The position numbers were made by a program, and so were the translations under genes. A model generated the notes under the pieces. The model worked only from the letters and a program-made list of their open reading frames with translations. It ran no database searches and was not told the DNA's origin. DNA of 64,000 bases from Scatomorpha merdigallinarum (GTDB lineage: Bacteria; Bacillota; Clostridia; Oscillospirales; Oscillospiraceae). Each line of letters opens with the position of its first letter. Position 1 is the first letter of the stretch. Location of the stretch: positions 14,411 through 78,410 of the forward strand of contig DVJA01000043.1 in NCBI GenBank assembly GCA_018710885.1, given 5' to 3'. Positions 31,585 through 40,830 of this stretch are shown here, piece after piece.

Positions 31585-33063
31585 ATGAAGTACAAATTGG
31601 GTGCGCTTATTATGGTAGTAGCTCTATTGCTTGCAACTGCGGCGGCCACATTGGCCGACAGCGGGACGTCTACAGCGCGTGTGCATCAGCACCTCACCGG
31701 CCGTCAGCCGGATGCCGGCTGCGATTGCGACGGCAGCGAGCTGTGCACCCATCTTCCTCTCGTTGTCATAGATACCGGTGGCCAGGAAGTGCCGGGCGCA
31801 CCCATAGGATCAGACGAGTGGGGGAGCATAATACCGTCTACTGCTGCAAATGGTGACAGCATGATAACGGCCAGCGTGGCCATTATGGACGACGAGAGCC
31901 GTAACCATCACCCCTCAGACGAACCGGATTTGGAGAGCGAAATACTCATCCGCATCCGCGGCAATTCTTCCAGGCGCTTTGACAAGAAAAACTACCTCAT
32001 ACGCTTCGTGAACGATGACGGCAGCTATGACGGCCACGAGGTCATGGGTATGGACGCCCACTACGAGTGGGCTCTGCACGGGCCGTATCTCGACAAAAGC
32101 CTGATACGCAATTACATGTGGTATAACATTGCTGGCGAAATGATGGACTATGCGCCGAACGTGCGTTTCTGCGAGCTAGTATTGAACGGCGAATACCTTG
32201 GCCTCTACCTCATGACCGAGACGATAACAAACGGTGAGGACAGCAGGGTGAACATATCCGAGCCGCTGGGCAGCGGCTCCAACGCGACGGGTTTCGTGCT
32301 CAGGCTGGATCGCGGCAGCTCAAACACGCTCAAAAACATCGAAAACTTTACCTGGTATACTTACAGGCTGAACAGGGCCTACGACTATAAAATCAATATA
32401 GAATACCCGCGCTCCGGTGCGCTGACGAGGGAGATGGCAGACGCCATAGAGCAGGAGTTTTCGGACTTTGAAAAGGCGCTGTACTCCATGGACTATGACG
32501 ATGCCGTCTACGGATATGAGACGCTGATCGACGTCAATTCATTTGTCGATTACTTCATAATAAACGAATTCACCGGCAACGATGACGCGGGACAGTTTTC
32601 AACCTATATGTATAAGGACATAGGCGGCAAATACCGTATGGCGGTCTGGGATTTCAACAACGCCTGCGACAACTATCAGGAACAGCAGGTTGCGACGGGC
32701 GGAATACTGATGCGCAACAGCGTTTGGATGAACATGCTCACACGCGATGAAGAGTTTGACGAACGCATCATAAGCCGCTACCGCATGTGGCGTGAGAGCG
32801 TGCTCAGCGAGGAATACCTGCTTAACTATATAGACGAGACCGTGGCCTTCTTAGGAGACGCCATAGAGCGAAATTTTGAGGTGTGGGGATCCAGCTTTGA
32901 ACAGCAGCTGCTCCTTCCCGCATCGCGTGACATTGCGAGCTTTGACGAGGCCATAAGCCAGCTCAAGGAGTTTATCACGGAGCGCGGCGACTGGCTAGAC
33001 GAATACATCGACGTGATGCGCCAGTATGGGCACCCGTCGGCCACCAAGAAGTACAACCACTGA
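31585..33063 (+). CDS. CotH-family secreted kinase
   Basis: 492 residues with a cleavable signal (ALIMVVALLLATAAATLADS). The CotH kinase domain runs from about residue 85 to 440: RIRGNSSRRFDKKNYLIRF (catalytic lysine region), HGPYLDKSLIRNYMWYNI, GLYLMTETI and WDFNNACDNY (metal-binding Asp). CotH kinases phosphorylate proteins outside the cell or on spores. A His/Cys-rich N-terminal stretch (HQHLTGRQPDAGCDCDG, then CTH) precedes the kinase and could bind metal. In this locus the substrate could be a surface protein or the exported polymer machinery. Confidence 0.88.
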   Translation: MKYKLGALIMVVALLLATAAATLADSGTSTARVHQHLTGRQPDAGCDCDGSELCTHLPLVVIDTGGQEVPGAPIGSDEWGSIIPSTAANGDSMITASVAIMDDESRNHHPSDEPDLESEILIRIRGNSSRRFDKKNYLIRFVNDDGSYDGHEVMGMDAHYEWALHGPYLDKSLIRNYMWYNIAGEMMDYAPNVRFCELVLNGEYLGLYLMTETITNGEDSRVNISEPLGSGSNATGFVLRLDRGSSNTLKNIENFTWYTYRLNRAYDYKINIEYPRSGALTREMADAIEQEFSDFEKALYSMDYDDAVYGYETLIDVNSFVDYFIINEFTGNDDAGQFSTYMYKDIGGKYRMAVWDFNNACDNYQEQQVATGGILMRNSVWMNMLTRDEEFDERIISRYRMWRESVLSEEYLLNYIDETVAFLGDAIERNFEVWGSSFEQQLLLPASRDIASFDEAISQLKEFITERGDWLDEYIDVMRQYGHPSATKKYNH

Positions 33064-33083
33064 GCCCAAAAGGGGGATACACG

Positions 33084-35309
33084 GTGAAAAAGTTCATAAT
33101 AGCCGTCTGTATCCTGGTAGTGGCGGCTTTCGGCGCCTGGTACGCCTATTTCCACCTGGGTATTTACGTGGACGTCGGCGAACCGGACGAGGTCAGCAGC
33201 TTCATGACCGTTGAGGGCGACGAAATCCTGATGGAGCGGGACGGAGCCTGGGAGGAATTTGAGATACGCGGCGTGAATATGGGCGTGGGCATACCGGGCG
33301 AGTGGGCCACGGATTACGCCATAGACCACGACACTTATATGCGCTGGTTTGAGTATATCCAGGAGCTGGGCGCAAATACGGTGCGCGTGTACACCATACA
33401 GGCCGACGACTTCTATAACGCCTTCTACGACTACAACACTGCCCGCGTAAGCGTCGGTGAGGAGCCGCTGTGGCTTATCCACGGCGTGTGGGTCAACGAC
33501 TATGTGCAGTTTTCCCACCGCGACGCCTATGACCCGGATTTTATGCAGACGCTGATAGACGATTCCAAGACCCTCGTAGACATACTCCACGGCAACCGCA
33601 ACCTCTCTCTGGGTTACGGGCACGGCTCGGGCAGCTACCGCCGGGACGTCTCCGACTGGGTGATAGGCTATATACTCGGCGTGGAGTGGGAGGACGTCAC
33701 CGTCGCCTACACCGACAACAAGTACCCGGAGCGAAACAGCTACCGGGGCGAGTATATGTACACCACGTCCGAAGCCTCGCCCTTTGAAGCCCTGCTCTGC
33801 GAGGTGGGGGACAGCGTGATCGCCTACGAGACGGAGCGCTACGGCGAGCAGAGACTGGTTGCCTTCTCCAACTGGCCGACCACGGACCCGTTTGTCTATA
33901 CCGCAGATATCACGGCACACTTCATGAAGTGCGCCTGCGTGGATGTTGAGCACATAAAGACTACGGACGCCTTCCTGGCCGGGCAGTTTGCCTCATACCA
34001 CGTCTATCCGTATTACCCGGACTACCTCAACTTCAAGATAAGCCCCATAGTTGATGACGGCGGCAGCGCGCTGGACATGGGTACGTATTACTTCGACACC
34101 GAGACCGGCGTAAAGTTTGAGGACTATCTGGAGGACACGGACTACTACGACGCTGAAGGCGATATAAACACCTATCACGCCTATCTGAGTATGCTAGAGC
34201 GCTACCACACGATGCCCGTCATAATAAGCGAGTACGGCGTTTCAACCGGACGCGGCATGGCCCAGCGCGACGCCAACACCGGCCGCAACCAGGGCCACAT
34301 GACCGAGCAGGAGCAGGGGCAGGCGGCCATAGAGTGCTACGAGGACATCATGGACTCCGGTTGTGACGGCAGCATTATCTTTACCTGGCAGGACGAGTGG
34401 TTCAAACGCACCTGGAACACCATGGCCAATGTGGACCTGGACCGCACGCCATATTGGAGCGACTATCAGACCAACGAGCAGTACTTCGGGCTGCTGGCCT
34501 TCGACCCGGGCGAGGTGGAGAGCGTCAGCTACACGGACGGCGACATCTCCGAGTGGGCTGAGGGCGACCTGGTTTGGAGCGGGGAGAACGGCAGCATATA
34601 TATGAAGTACGACGAGAAGTTCGTCTACTTCTATGTGGACGCCGATGCGCGCTCCGGACCAATATATATACCCATAGACACCACGCCCAAGACGGGTACG
34701 ACCTACTGTGAGAACTATGGCCTGAGTTTTGAGCGGCCCGTGGACTTTGTCATATGCATAGACGGCGAGGACAACAGCCGCGTCGTGGTGCAGGAAAGGT
34801 ACGACGCCTTCCGCGCGATGTTCTATCCTTCCACTGTGATGATAGACCCGTACGTAAACGAGCCGGACACCGACACGCCGGTGTTCAATCCCATAAACCT
34901 GGTGCTTCAGCTCTTGCCCGAGGGCAGCAGCAATCCGGACATCGAGGCCTACGACGTCTACGAGACCGGCAAGCTTCGCTGCGGAGTGGCGAATCCGGAG
35001 GCAGACAACTTCGACTCCCTGGCCGACTTCTGCTTCACTCCGGACGGAGGGGTGGAGATACGCCTGCCCTGGCAGATGCTGAATTTTGCCGACCCGTCGC
35101 AGATGAGCATACACGACGACTACTACGAAAACTACGGCATCGAGTACATCCAGATAGACGAGATGTACGTCGGACTGGCCACTGCCTCGGAGGATACGCG
35201 AGTACGCATGAGCGCCTTCGCGCTGGAGGGTTGGGGTAACGACGTCACATACCACGAGCGGCTCAAGGAGAGCTATTACATCCTGCAGGAGTATTGGGCT
35301 GAGAACTGA
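33084..35309 (+). CDS. Membrane-anchored GH-A-like glycosidase with C-terminal beta-sandwich
   Basis: 741 residues. Anchor at 3-22 (FIIAVCILVVAAFGAWYAYF). A TIM-barrel region follows at about 55-460: GVNMGVGIPGEWATDYAID, GANTVRVYTIQ, acid/base candidate in YILGVEWEDVT, nucleophile candidate in VIISEYGVS near residue 380, and a late strand GSIIFTWQDEWFKRTWN. From about 485 a CBM9-like domain (DGDISEWAEGD, IYMKYDEKFVYFYVDAD) extends to 700. It likely trims or moves along a cell-surface glycan. The exact GH family is unassigned. Confidence 0.75.
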   Translation: MKKFIIAVCILVVAAFGAWYAYFHLGIYVDVGEPDEVSSFMTVEGDEILMERDGAWEEFEIRGVNMGVGIPGEWATDYAIDHDTYMRWFEYIQELGANTVRVYTIQADDFYNAFYDYNTARVSVGEEPLWLIHGVWVNDYVQFSHRDAYDPDFMQTLIDDSKTLVDILHGNRNLSLGYGHGSGSYRRDVSDWVIGYILGVEWEDVTVAYTDNKYPERNSYRGEYMYTTSEASPFEALLCEVGDSVIAYETERYGEQRLVAFSNWPTTDPFVYTADITAHFMKCACVDVEHIKTTDAFLAGQFASYHVYPYYPDYLNFKISPIVDDGGSALDMGTYYFDTETGVKFEDYLEDTDYYDAEGDINTYHAYLSMLERYHTMPVIISEYGVSTGRGMAQRDANTGRNQGHMTEQEQGQAAIECYEDIMDSGCDGSIIFTWQDEWFKRTWNTMANVDLDRTPYWSDYQTNEQYFGLLAFDPGEVESVSYTDGDISEWAEGDLVWSGENGSIYMKYDEKFVYFYVDADARSGPIYIPIDTTPKTGTTYCENYGLSFERPVDFVICIDGEDNSRVVVQERYDAFRAMFYPSTVMIDPYVNEPDTDTPVFNPINLVLQLLPEGSSNPDIEAYDVYETGKLRCGVANPEADNFDSLADFCFTPDGGVEIRLPWQMLNFADPSQMSIHDDYYENYGIEYIQIDEMYVGLATASEDTRVRMSAFALEGWGNDVTYHERLKESYYILQEYWAEN

Positions 35310-35332
35310 TTCACGAGAGGTGAGACGCATAA

Positions 35333-36445
35333 ATGGGCAGCGAGGTGCTTATATACGGCTACGGCCTGGTGTGCCTGAGCATGCTGGCCTTTAACCTCAT
35401 ATACAGCCTCTATCTGCGCGGCGCGGGACGCAGGACGCGACGGCGCAAAGAGCACATGGCGGCGGTTGTAGTCCCGGCGCTCTCAGGTTCGCGTGTGCCT
35501 GAGGGGCACACGGAGCGCATGGCAGACATGCTTCGGCAGGTGAAGGACCTGCTGGCCCTGGATGATTACCTGCAAACTCTGCCGGAGGAGATAGCGGGCG
35601 AGTATATAACGCGCATAGCGGGCATATTTCCCGGGCTGGCCAAGTACTACGACGGGCGCGACGACATGTTCTGCGCCTATTTCAGCCATTTCGTGCAGCG
35701 CTGGGGACGTTACATGGCGGGCGAAAGGCGCAAACTTGCGCAGACTATCTCGCTCTATGCAAACAAAAACAGCCTTTATTGCCGCATAAACGCGCTCAAG
35801 GCGCTGTGCACGCTGGGCGACGCCGGAGTGCTGCTGGACGCCCTAGTCTATTTGGCCGCGGAAAACGAGGAGGACTTCCCGATCAATGACAAGATAGTAG
35901 TCGAGCTGCTGCTGAAATTTGAAGGTGACTCGCGCGAGTTCATAGAATTGATATGGGACCGCTTCGAACGCTTCCCGCCGCTGCACCAGCGGGCGCTGCT
36001 GGACTACATACGCTTCAAGAGCGGGGACTACAGCGACAAAATGTTGGAAATTCTCACCGACACCGGCCGTGACAAGGAGCTGAGGCTCTCGGCTATACGG
36101 TATTTTACGCGCTACCCGGATGAGCGGGCGCGGACGTCGTTGCTCGGCTTTGTATCAGACAAAGACCCGGCAAACTGGGAATATGCCGCAATAGCGGCGA
36201 GCGCTCTCGCGGAGTATCCTGGCGAGGACAGCGTAGACGTGCTGTCGGAGGCCATGCACAGCGGCAACTGGTATGTACGCAGCAACAGCGCCGAGAGTCT
36301 TGAAAAACTTGGCTTCAGGTACGAAGATCTGTTGGGCAAAGCTGCGGCCGAAGACCGTTACGCCCGCGAAATGCTCACTTACAGGCTGGAAACGCGAATG
36401 CTGAATGCCGAGCGTGACAAGGCAAAGGAGGCGGCAAAAGCATGA
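35333..36445 (+). CDS. Membrane-anchored HEAT-repeat protein
   Basis: 370 residues. One N-terminal helix (about 5-28, LIYGYGLVCLSMLAFNLIYSL), then a basic linker (RRTRRRKEH) and an all-helical repeat array from about 120 to 345 in which units such as ELRLSAIRYFTRYPDERARTS and NWEYAAIAASALAEYPGE recur. HEAT repeats act as protein scaffolds. It overlaps the glycosyltransferase gene by 4 nt, so it may organise or activate the synthase on the cytoplasmic face. Confidence 0.8.
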   Translation: MGSEVLIYGYGLVCLSMLAFNLIYSLYLRGAGRRTRRRKEHMAAVVVPALSGSRVPEGHTERMADMLRQVKDLLALDDYLQTLPEEIAGEYITRIAGIFPGLAKYYDGRDDMFCAYFSHFVQRWGRYMAGERRKLAQTISLYANKNSLYCRINALKALCTLGDAGVLLDALVYLAAENEEDFPINDKIVVELLLKFEGDSREFIELIWDRFERFPPLHQRALLDYIRFKSGDYSDKMLEILTDTGRDKELRLSAIRYFTRYPDERARTSLLGFVSDKDPANWEYAAIAASALAEYPGEDSVDVLSEAMHSGNWYVRSNSAESLEKLGFRYEDLLGKAAAEDRYAREMLTYRLETRMLNAERDKAKEAAKA

Positions 36446-37851
36446 GCACCCGGGAGTTTATACAACTGTTCCTCATGTGTGTCGAGGCCTTTTTCGTGGT
36501 TTATATGGTTGGATACGCAAGCTTCCTATTCCTCTCGGTGACGGTGGGTTCTTCGGAGCTCTATGCCGCCCGACGGCGCAACGAGCTCAAAAATGAGCTT
36601 GAAAACGACTATTACTTGCCTGTCAGCATCATAGTTCCCGCCCACAATGAGGGAGTGACGATAGAGGCCACGATAAAGAGCCTGCTTGCACTCGAATACA
36701 AGCTCTATGAGATAATTGTTGTGGATGATGGCTCTACCGACGATACGGCGCGAGTGGTGCGTGACGGGTTTAACATGCTGCGGGTTGACAGGCCTATACA
36801 GAGACGTATAGCCTGCCAGCCAGAGCGGGCCATATATGAGTCGCGGCAGTGGAAAGTGCCGGTAACGCTGGTGATGAAGGAAAACGGCGGCAAGGCCGAC
36901 GCGTTGAATATGGGTATAAACGTGGCAAAATATCCGTATTTTCTGTGCATTGACGCGGACAGTGTTCTACAGTATGATTCCCTGGAAAAAATAGCGCGCC
37001 CGATTTTGGAGGACTCCAGGACAGTAGCTGTGGGCGGCGCCGTTAGACCCTGTAACGGCGCCGTGATAGAGAACGGACATGTTACGCGCTACCGCATGCC
37101 GAAGAACCTGCTGGCAAGCATGCAGGTGCTTGAATACGACCGCAGCTTTTTGGCATCACGCATACTGTTTGACAAATTTAACGGCAATATTATAATCTCC
37201 GGCGCGTTCGGGCTCTTCCGCAAGAGCCTGGTCATAGCCGCCGGCGGCTATGACGACGACACTATGGGCGAGGACATGGAACTGGTGGTAAAGCTGCATG
37301 TCTTTTGCCGTGAGACGGGAACTCCGTACCGTATACGCTACGCGCCGGATGCCATCTGCTGGACGCAGGTGCCGGAGAAGTTGGGGGATCTCTGCAAACA
37401 GCGGCGCCGGTGGCATATCGGCCTCTTCCAGAGCATGATGAAGCACAGAAACATACTCGCCAACCCTAAATACGGCGCGGTGAGCTTTGTGTCATATTTC
37501 TATTTCCTGCTCTACGAGCTCTTCTCGCCGTACATCGAGATATTTGGCGTCATGACAATGATTCTGGCCTACTTCGTGGATCTCATAAACGTGCCGTTCA
37601 TGCTGCTGTTCTTTGCCATTTACGTTGTGTACACAGCTATACTCTCGCTGACGGCGTTCCTGGCCAGAATACACACGATAGACATGAAGCTGTATTTTGC
37701 AGACCTCATTAAAGCGGTCGGCCTGTGTGTCGTCGAAGTCAGCTGCCTGCGTTTTATCATGGCCTGGGTGCGGACAACGGCGCTTATCGGCTACAAGAAG
37801 AAGAGAAAAACCTGGGGACGTATAGAACGGCAGACAATAGAGTTCAAATAA
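36442..37851 (+). CDS. Processive family-2 glycosyltransferase
   Basis: 469 residues. Helix at about 8-35, GT-A catalytic domain at about 60-330, then three or four helices to 460. Catalytic signatures are complete: IIVVDDGSTDDT, CIDADSVLQ (DxD), DTMGEDMEL (GED base) and QRRRW (acceptor end), as in cellulose, hyaluronan and PNAG synthases. No PilZ domain is attached, so any cyclic di-GMP control must act through another protein. It is the core polymer-making enzyme of the locus. Confidence 0.92.
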   Translation: MSTREFIQLFLMCVEAFFVVYMVGYASFLFLSVTVGSSELYAARRRNELKNELENDYYLPVSIIVPAHNEGVTIEATIKSLLALEYKLYEIIVVDDGSTDDTARVVRDGFNMLRVDRPIQRRIACQPERAIYESRQWKVPVTLVMKENGGKADALNMGINVAKYPYFLCIDADSVLQYDSLEKIARPILEDSRTVAVGGAVRPCNGAVIENGHVTRYRMPKNLLASMQVLEYDRSFLASRILFDKFNGNIIISGAFGLFRKSLVIAAGGYDDDTMGEDMELVVKLHVFCRETGTPYRIRYAPDAICWTQVPEKLGDLCKQRRRWHIGLFQSMMKHRNILANPKYGAVSFVSYFYFLLYELFSPYIEIFGVMTMILAYFVDLINVPFMLLFFAIYVVYTAILSLTAFLARIHTIDMKLYFADLIKAVGLCVVEVSCLRFIMAWVRTTALIGYKKKRKTWGRIERQTIEFK

Positions 37852-37887
37852 TCTTAGGTTAGTTCCGGCGAGTGCCGGGGAAAAGAG

Positions 37888-39696
37888 TTGTTTATGGATG
37901 AGCGCGTATTGATATATGTGGCTGGGAACCCGGAGTTGTACCCGCTCGAGTACTATGACCCGGAGAGCGGGACATACCGGGGCGCCATACCGGAGCTGCT
38001 TGCAGACTTTGCTCAACAGGAAGGCTACGAGATGGTCTACTACGAGCCCGGGACGGCCGACAGGCGTGAGGCTCTGGCCGGGAATTTGCAGGCCGACGTG
38101 ATATCCGGTGTCACTGGGGCCGAGAGCTTCGAGAACACCGTGAGCTCACTCACGCTCTTTGAGACGAACGATGTGAGCTACGGCCTGGCCTTCACGGAGA
38201 GCGCGCCTGAGAGCTTCATCAGCGCCCTGACGGCGTACGCCGAAGCGCGCACTACCGGCGATGTCACGGAAGAGTTGCTCGCGGCCGTGGCAGTTCCGAG
38301 CGCTGGGAACGGTCATGCGCTGCCTGCGATACTCACGCTGGCGGCAGCCCTGTGCGCAGCCTTGGCGGCGCTTGCCATTGTGTGGCGCAAGGGCAAAAAG
38401 CGCGTGACAGCAGCCAGGGTGGAACTGGACACAGATCCGTCCACAGGGCTGTACAACCAGTTTGGCTTTGAAAAGGTGTTTAACAGCACAGTGAATGACA
38501 ACAACCGTGCGCTCTACTGTATGCTCTGCTTCCATTTCGAGCTTGGCCACATCGAGCGTGTGGGAGGCCCGGGAGAGATTCCGCGCTTCCAGCGCTTTGC
38601 CGCTGAGGCACTAAAGCGCTGGGTGTCCGGCGACGACATCATGGCGCTTGGCAGCAACGGGGACTTTTTCATATTGCGCCAGTCCGAGAGCCCGCAGGCG
38701 GCCAGGGACTGGGCCATCCGGGTGCGGGAAGAAATGCGAGCTTATGAATGCGCCGGAGCAACGCTTAATCTCAGGGATATCTCGGTAGGTGTGTTCCCGC
38801 TTGCGTCACGCGAGTACGACTATGAGAGCATACTATACCACGCCAGACAATGCGCCATAAGCGCAGGTTATAATGACATGAAAGCAAAAGTGTGCGGCGC
38901 CGGGCAATGCCATATCTGTGAGGAGGAACGCGAGCTCCTGGCAGACCTGGAACGGGGCCTGCAAAACCGGGAATTTCAGCTGAGCCTGCAATTTTTCGTA
39001 AGCGCCAAGGACTTTCACATAACCGGCGGCGAGGCGCTGTCACGCTGGATGCACCCCAAGCGTGGCCTGCTCAGCGCAGACAGGTTTATACCTCTGCTCG
39101 AGCGCGAGGGAAGGATAGACAAACTGGACTTTTACATACTTGAGCGCGCCTGTGAGTTCCTGCAGAAGCTGGGCGAGGTGAGGAGCGAGGACTTCTTTAT
39201 CTCCTGTAACTTCTCACGCAGGTCTTTCTCCAAACCGGGCATCAAGGACCAGTGCCGGGAGATAATCGAACGCTATAACTTCCCGCACAGGGAGCTTATA
39301 ATAGAAATAACCGAAAGCGGAGACATAAGGCCCGAGGAGGCCGAGCAGATGCGGGAGAACATACTCGCGGTGCGGTCCCTGGGTGTGCAGGTGATGTTCG
39401 ACGACTTCGGTATGGGCTATGCCACGTTCCATGACCTTCAGGTTTACCCAATGGACGGATTGAAACTGGATAAGAGTCTGGTGGACTGTATGAATACCAG
39501 GCAGGGACAGACAATTATGGAAGGCATAGTGCGCACAGGTCACAACCTGGGCCTCGTGATACTGGCAGAGGGAGTAGAGGAGGAGTGGCAGGTAGAGAAA
39601 CTGCAGAAGCTGAACTGTGACATTCTGCAGGGATACCTCTTCTATGTACCGTTGCCTGCCGCAGAGGCGTTGCGCCAGGCTGCAGATCCGAAGTGA
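37888..39696 (+). CDS. EAL-domain phosphodiesterase with degenerate GGDEF and SBP-like N-terminus
   Basis: About 600 residues (TTG at 37888 or ATG at 37894). Residues 1-125 resemble part of a periplasmic solute-binding domain but have no signal peptide; one helix at about 142-165; a GGDEF-like domain whose motif has decayed to GSNGDFF; then an EAL domain. The EAL catalytic set is intact: EALSRW near residue 382, NFS, EITES, DDFGMGYA, KLDKS, LAEGVE and QGY. It should hydrolyse cyclic di-GMP. The abrupt N-terminus suggests a lost signal sequence. Confidence 0.85.
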   Translation: MFMDERVLIYVAGNPELYPLEYYDPESGTYRGAIPELLADFAQQEGYEMVYYEPGTADRREALAGNLQADVISGVTGAESFENTVSSLTLFETNDVSYGLAFTESAPESFISALTAYAEARTTGDVTEELLAAVAVPSAGNGHALPAILTLAAALCAALAALAIVWRKGKKRVTAARVELDTDPSTGLYNQFGFEKVFNSTVNDNNRALYCMLCFHFELGHIERVGGPGEIPRFQRFAAEALKRWVSGDDIMALGSNGDFFILRQSESPQAARDWAIRVREEMRAYECAGATLNLRDISVGVFPLASREYDYESILYHARQCAISAGYNDMKAKVCGAGQCHICEEERELLADLERGLQNREFQLSLQFFVSAKDFHITGGEALSRWMHPKRGLLSADRFIPLLEREGRIDKLDFYILERACEFLQKLGEVRSEDFFISCNFSRRSFSKPGIKDQCREIIERYNFPHRELIIEITESGDIRPEEAEQMRENILAVRSLGVQVMFDDFGMGYATFHDLQVYPMDGLKLDKSLVDCMNTRQGQTIMEGIVRTGHNLGLVILAEGVEEEWQVEKLQKLNCDILQGYLFYVPLPAAEALRQAADPK

Positions 39697-39710
39697 CAGG
39701 ACGGGGTACT

Positions 39711-40769
39711 ATGACAGAACTTAGGAACACAATGCTCATAGCGGACGGAGATGCTTCCGCGCGCAGTGTTCTGCGCGGGCTCTTCTCACACAAAGGGGAC
39801 ATTGCCGAGGCTGGCAGTGTATCTGAGGCAATTGAAGCTATATTAAAGGGCAGTGATGTACTGTGCGTGGCGCTGGTAGATGAAGCTCTCCCCGGCGGTG
39901 GCGCGCTTACACTGCTGCGCGAGCTGTACAATCGGGGAATAAGCCGTAGATTGCCGCTGTTTGTACTGATATCGGAAGTCAACGACAGCTATATGCGCGA
40001 AGTATTCCGGCTTGGCGCTACCGACGTCCTGATAAAACCCATTATGCCGTTTGTGGCGCTCAGGCGCATAGCCGGTGTGGTAGAGCTGTATAAGACGAGA
40101 GCGAGGCTCACGTCTCTCGTTGAAATGCAGGAAGAGCATATGAACGAGCAGACACGGCAAATTATAGAACTCAGCCACGGCATGGTTGAGTCCCTGGCCG
40201 CGGCCATAGAGTTCCGCAGCGAAGAGAGCGGCACGCATGTGCGCAGGATACGCGAGATAACGTCGATTTTGCTCAGCGAGACAGTGCTTGGCGAGGGGCT
40301 GGGCTCAAATGAGATAGAACATATAGCGCTGGCCTCGGTGCTGCACGACGTGGGGAAAATTGCTGTGCCGGACGCCATATTGAACAAGCCCGGCAAGCTC
40401 ACGCGCGAAGAGTTTGAAATCATGAAGCGGCACACTGTACAGGGCGAAGCGCTGCTTGCAAGCATACCCCAGCTCAGGGAACACGGAAGCTATAAATATG
40501 CCCTGGACATAGCCCGGCACCACCATGAACGCGGCGATGGGAAGGGCTACCCGGACGGCTTGAAATACGGCGAGATAAGCCCCTGGTCACGCGCCGTTTC
40601 GCTCGCCGATGTCTATGACGCACTGCGGATGCAGCGTGTGTACAAGCCCGCATACAGCCACAGCGAGGCCAAAAACATGATACGGACCGGACAGTGCGGC
40701 GGCTTTGACGGCGAACTGTTGGAGTCTTTCATGCAGGTCGAGGGACACATTGCGTCACTGTACAAATAA
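39711..40769 (+). CDS. Response regulator with HD-GYP phosphodiesterase domain
   Basis: 352 residues from the ATG at 39711 (a GTG at 39693 overlaps the previous stop). Receiver domain at 5-120 with the phosphorylatable Asp in ALVDEALPGG and the Lys in LIKPI. After a coiled linker, an HD-GYP domain (about 155-345) with HDVGK at 212 and HHERGDGKGYPDGL intact. It should cleave cyclic di-GMP under the control of a histidine kinase not found in this window. Last gene of the locus. Confidence 0.92.
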   Translation: MTELRNTMLIADGDASARSVLRGLFSHKGDIAEAGSVSEAIEAILKGSDVLCVALVDEALPGGGALTLLRELYNRGISRRLPLFVLISEVNDSYMREVFRLGATDVLIKPIMPFVALRRIAGVVELYKTRARLTSLVEMQEEHMNEQTRQIIELSHGMVESLAAAIEFRSEESGTHVRRIREITSILLSETVLGEGLGSNEIEHIALASVLHDVGKIAVPDAILNKPGKLTREEFEIMKRHTVQGEALLASIPQLREHGSYKYALDIARHHHERGDGKGYPDGLKYGEISPWSRAVSLADVYDALRMQRVYKPAYSHSEAKNMIRTGQCGGFDGELLESFMQVEGHIASLYK

Positions 40770-40800
40770 TAATAGCCCGGCTCCGGGCCGGGCATGGGAA

Positions 40801-40824
40801 AGCGGCCGCCTACAGGCGGCCGCT
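40801..40824. terminator. Bidirectional terminator closing the polysaccharide locus
   Basis: AGCGGCCGCC-TACA-GGCGGCCGCT, a perfect 10-bp stem, followed by TGTTTTTTA. A second GC hairpin (GCCCGG/CCGGGC, about 40775-40793) precedes it. It also lies downstream of the convergent cyclase gene. Confidence 0.88.
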
Positions 40825-40830
40825 TGTTTT

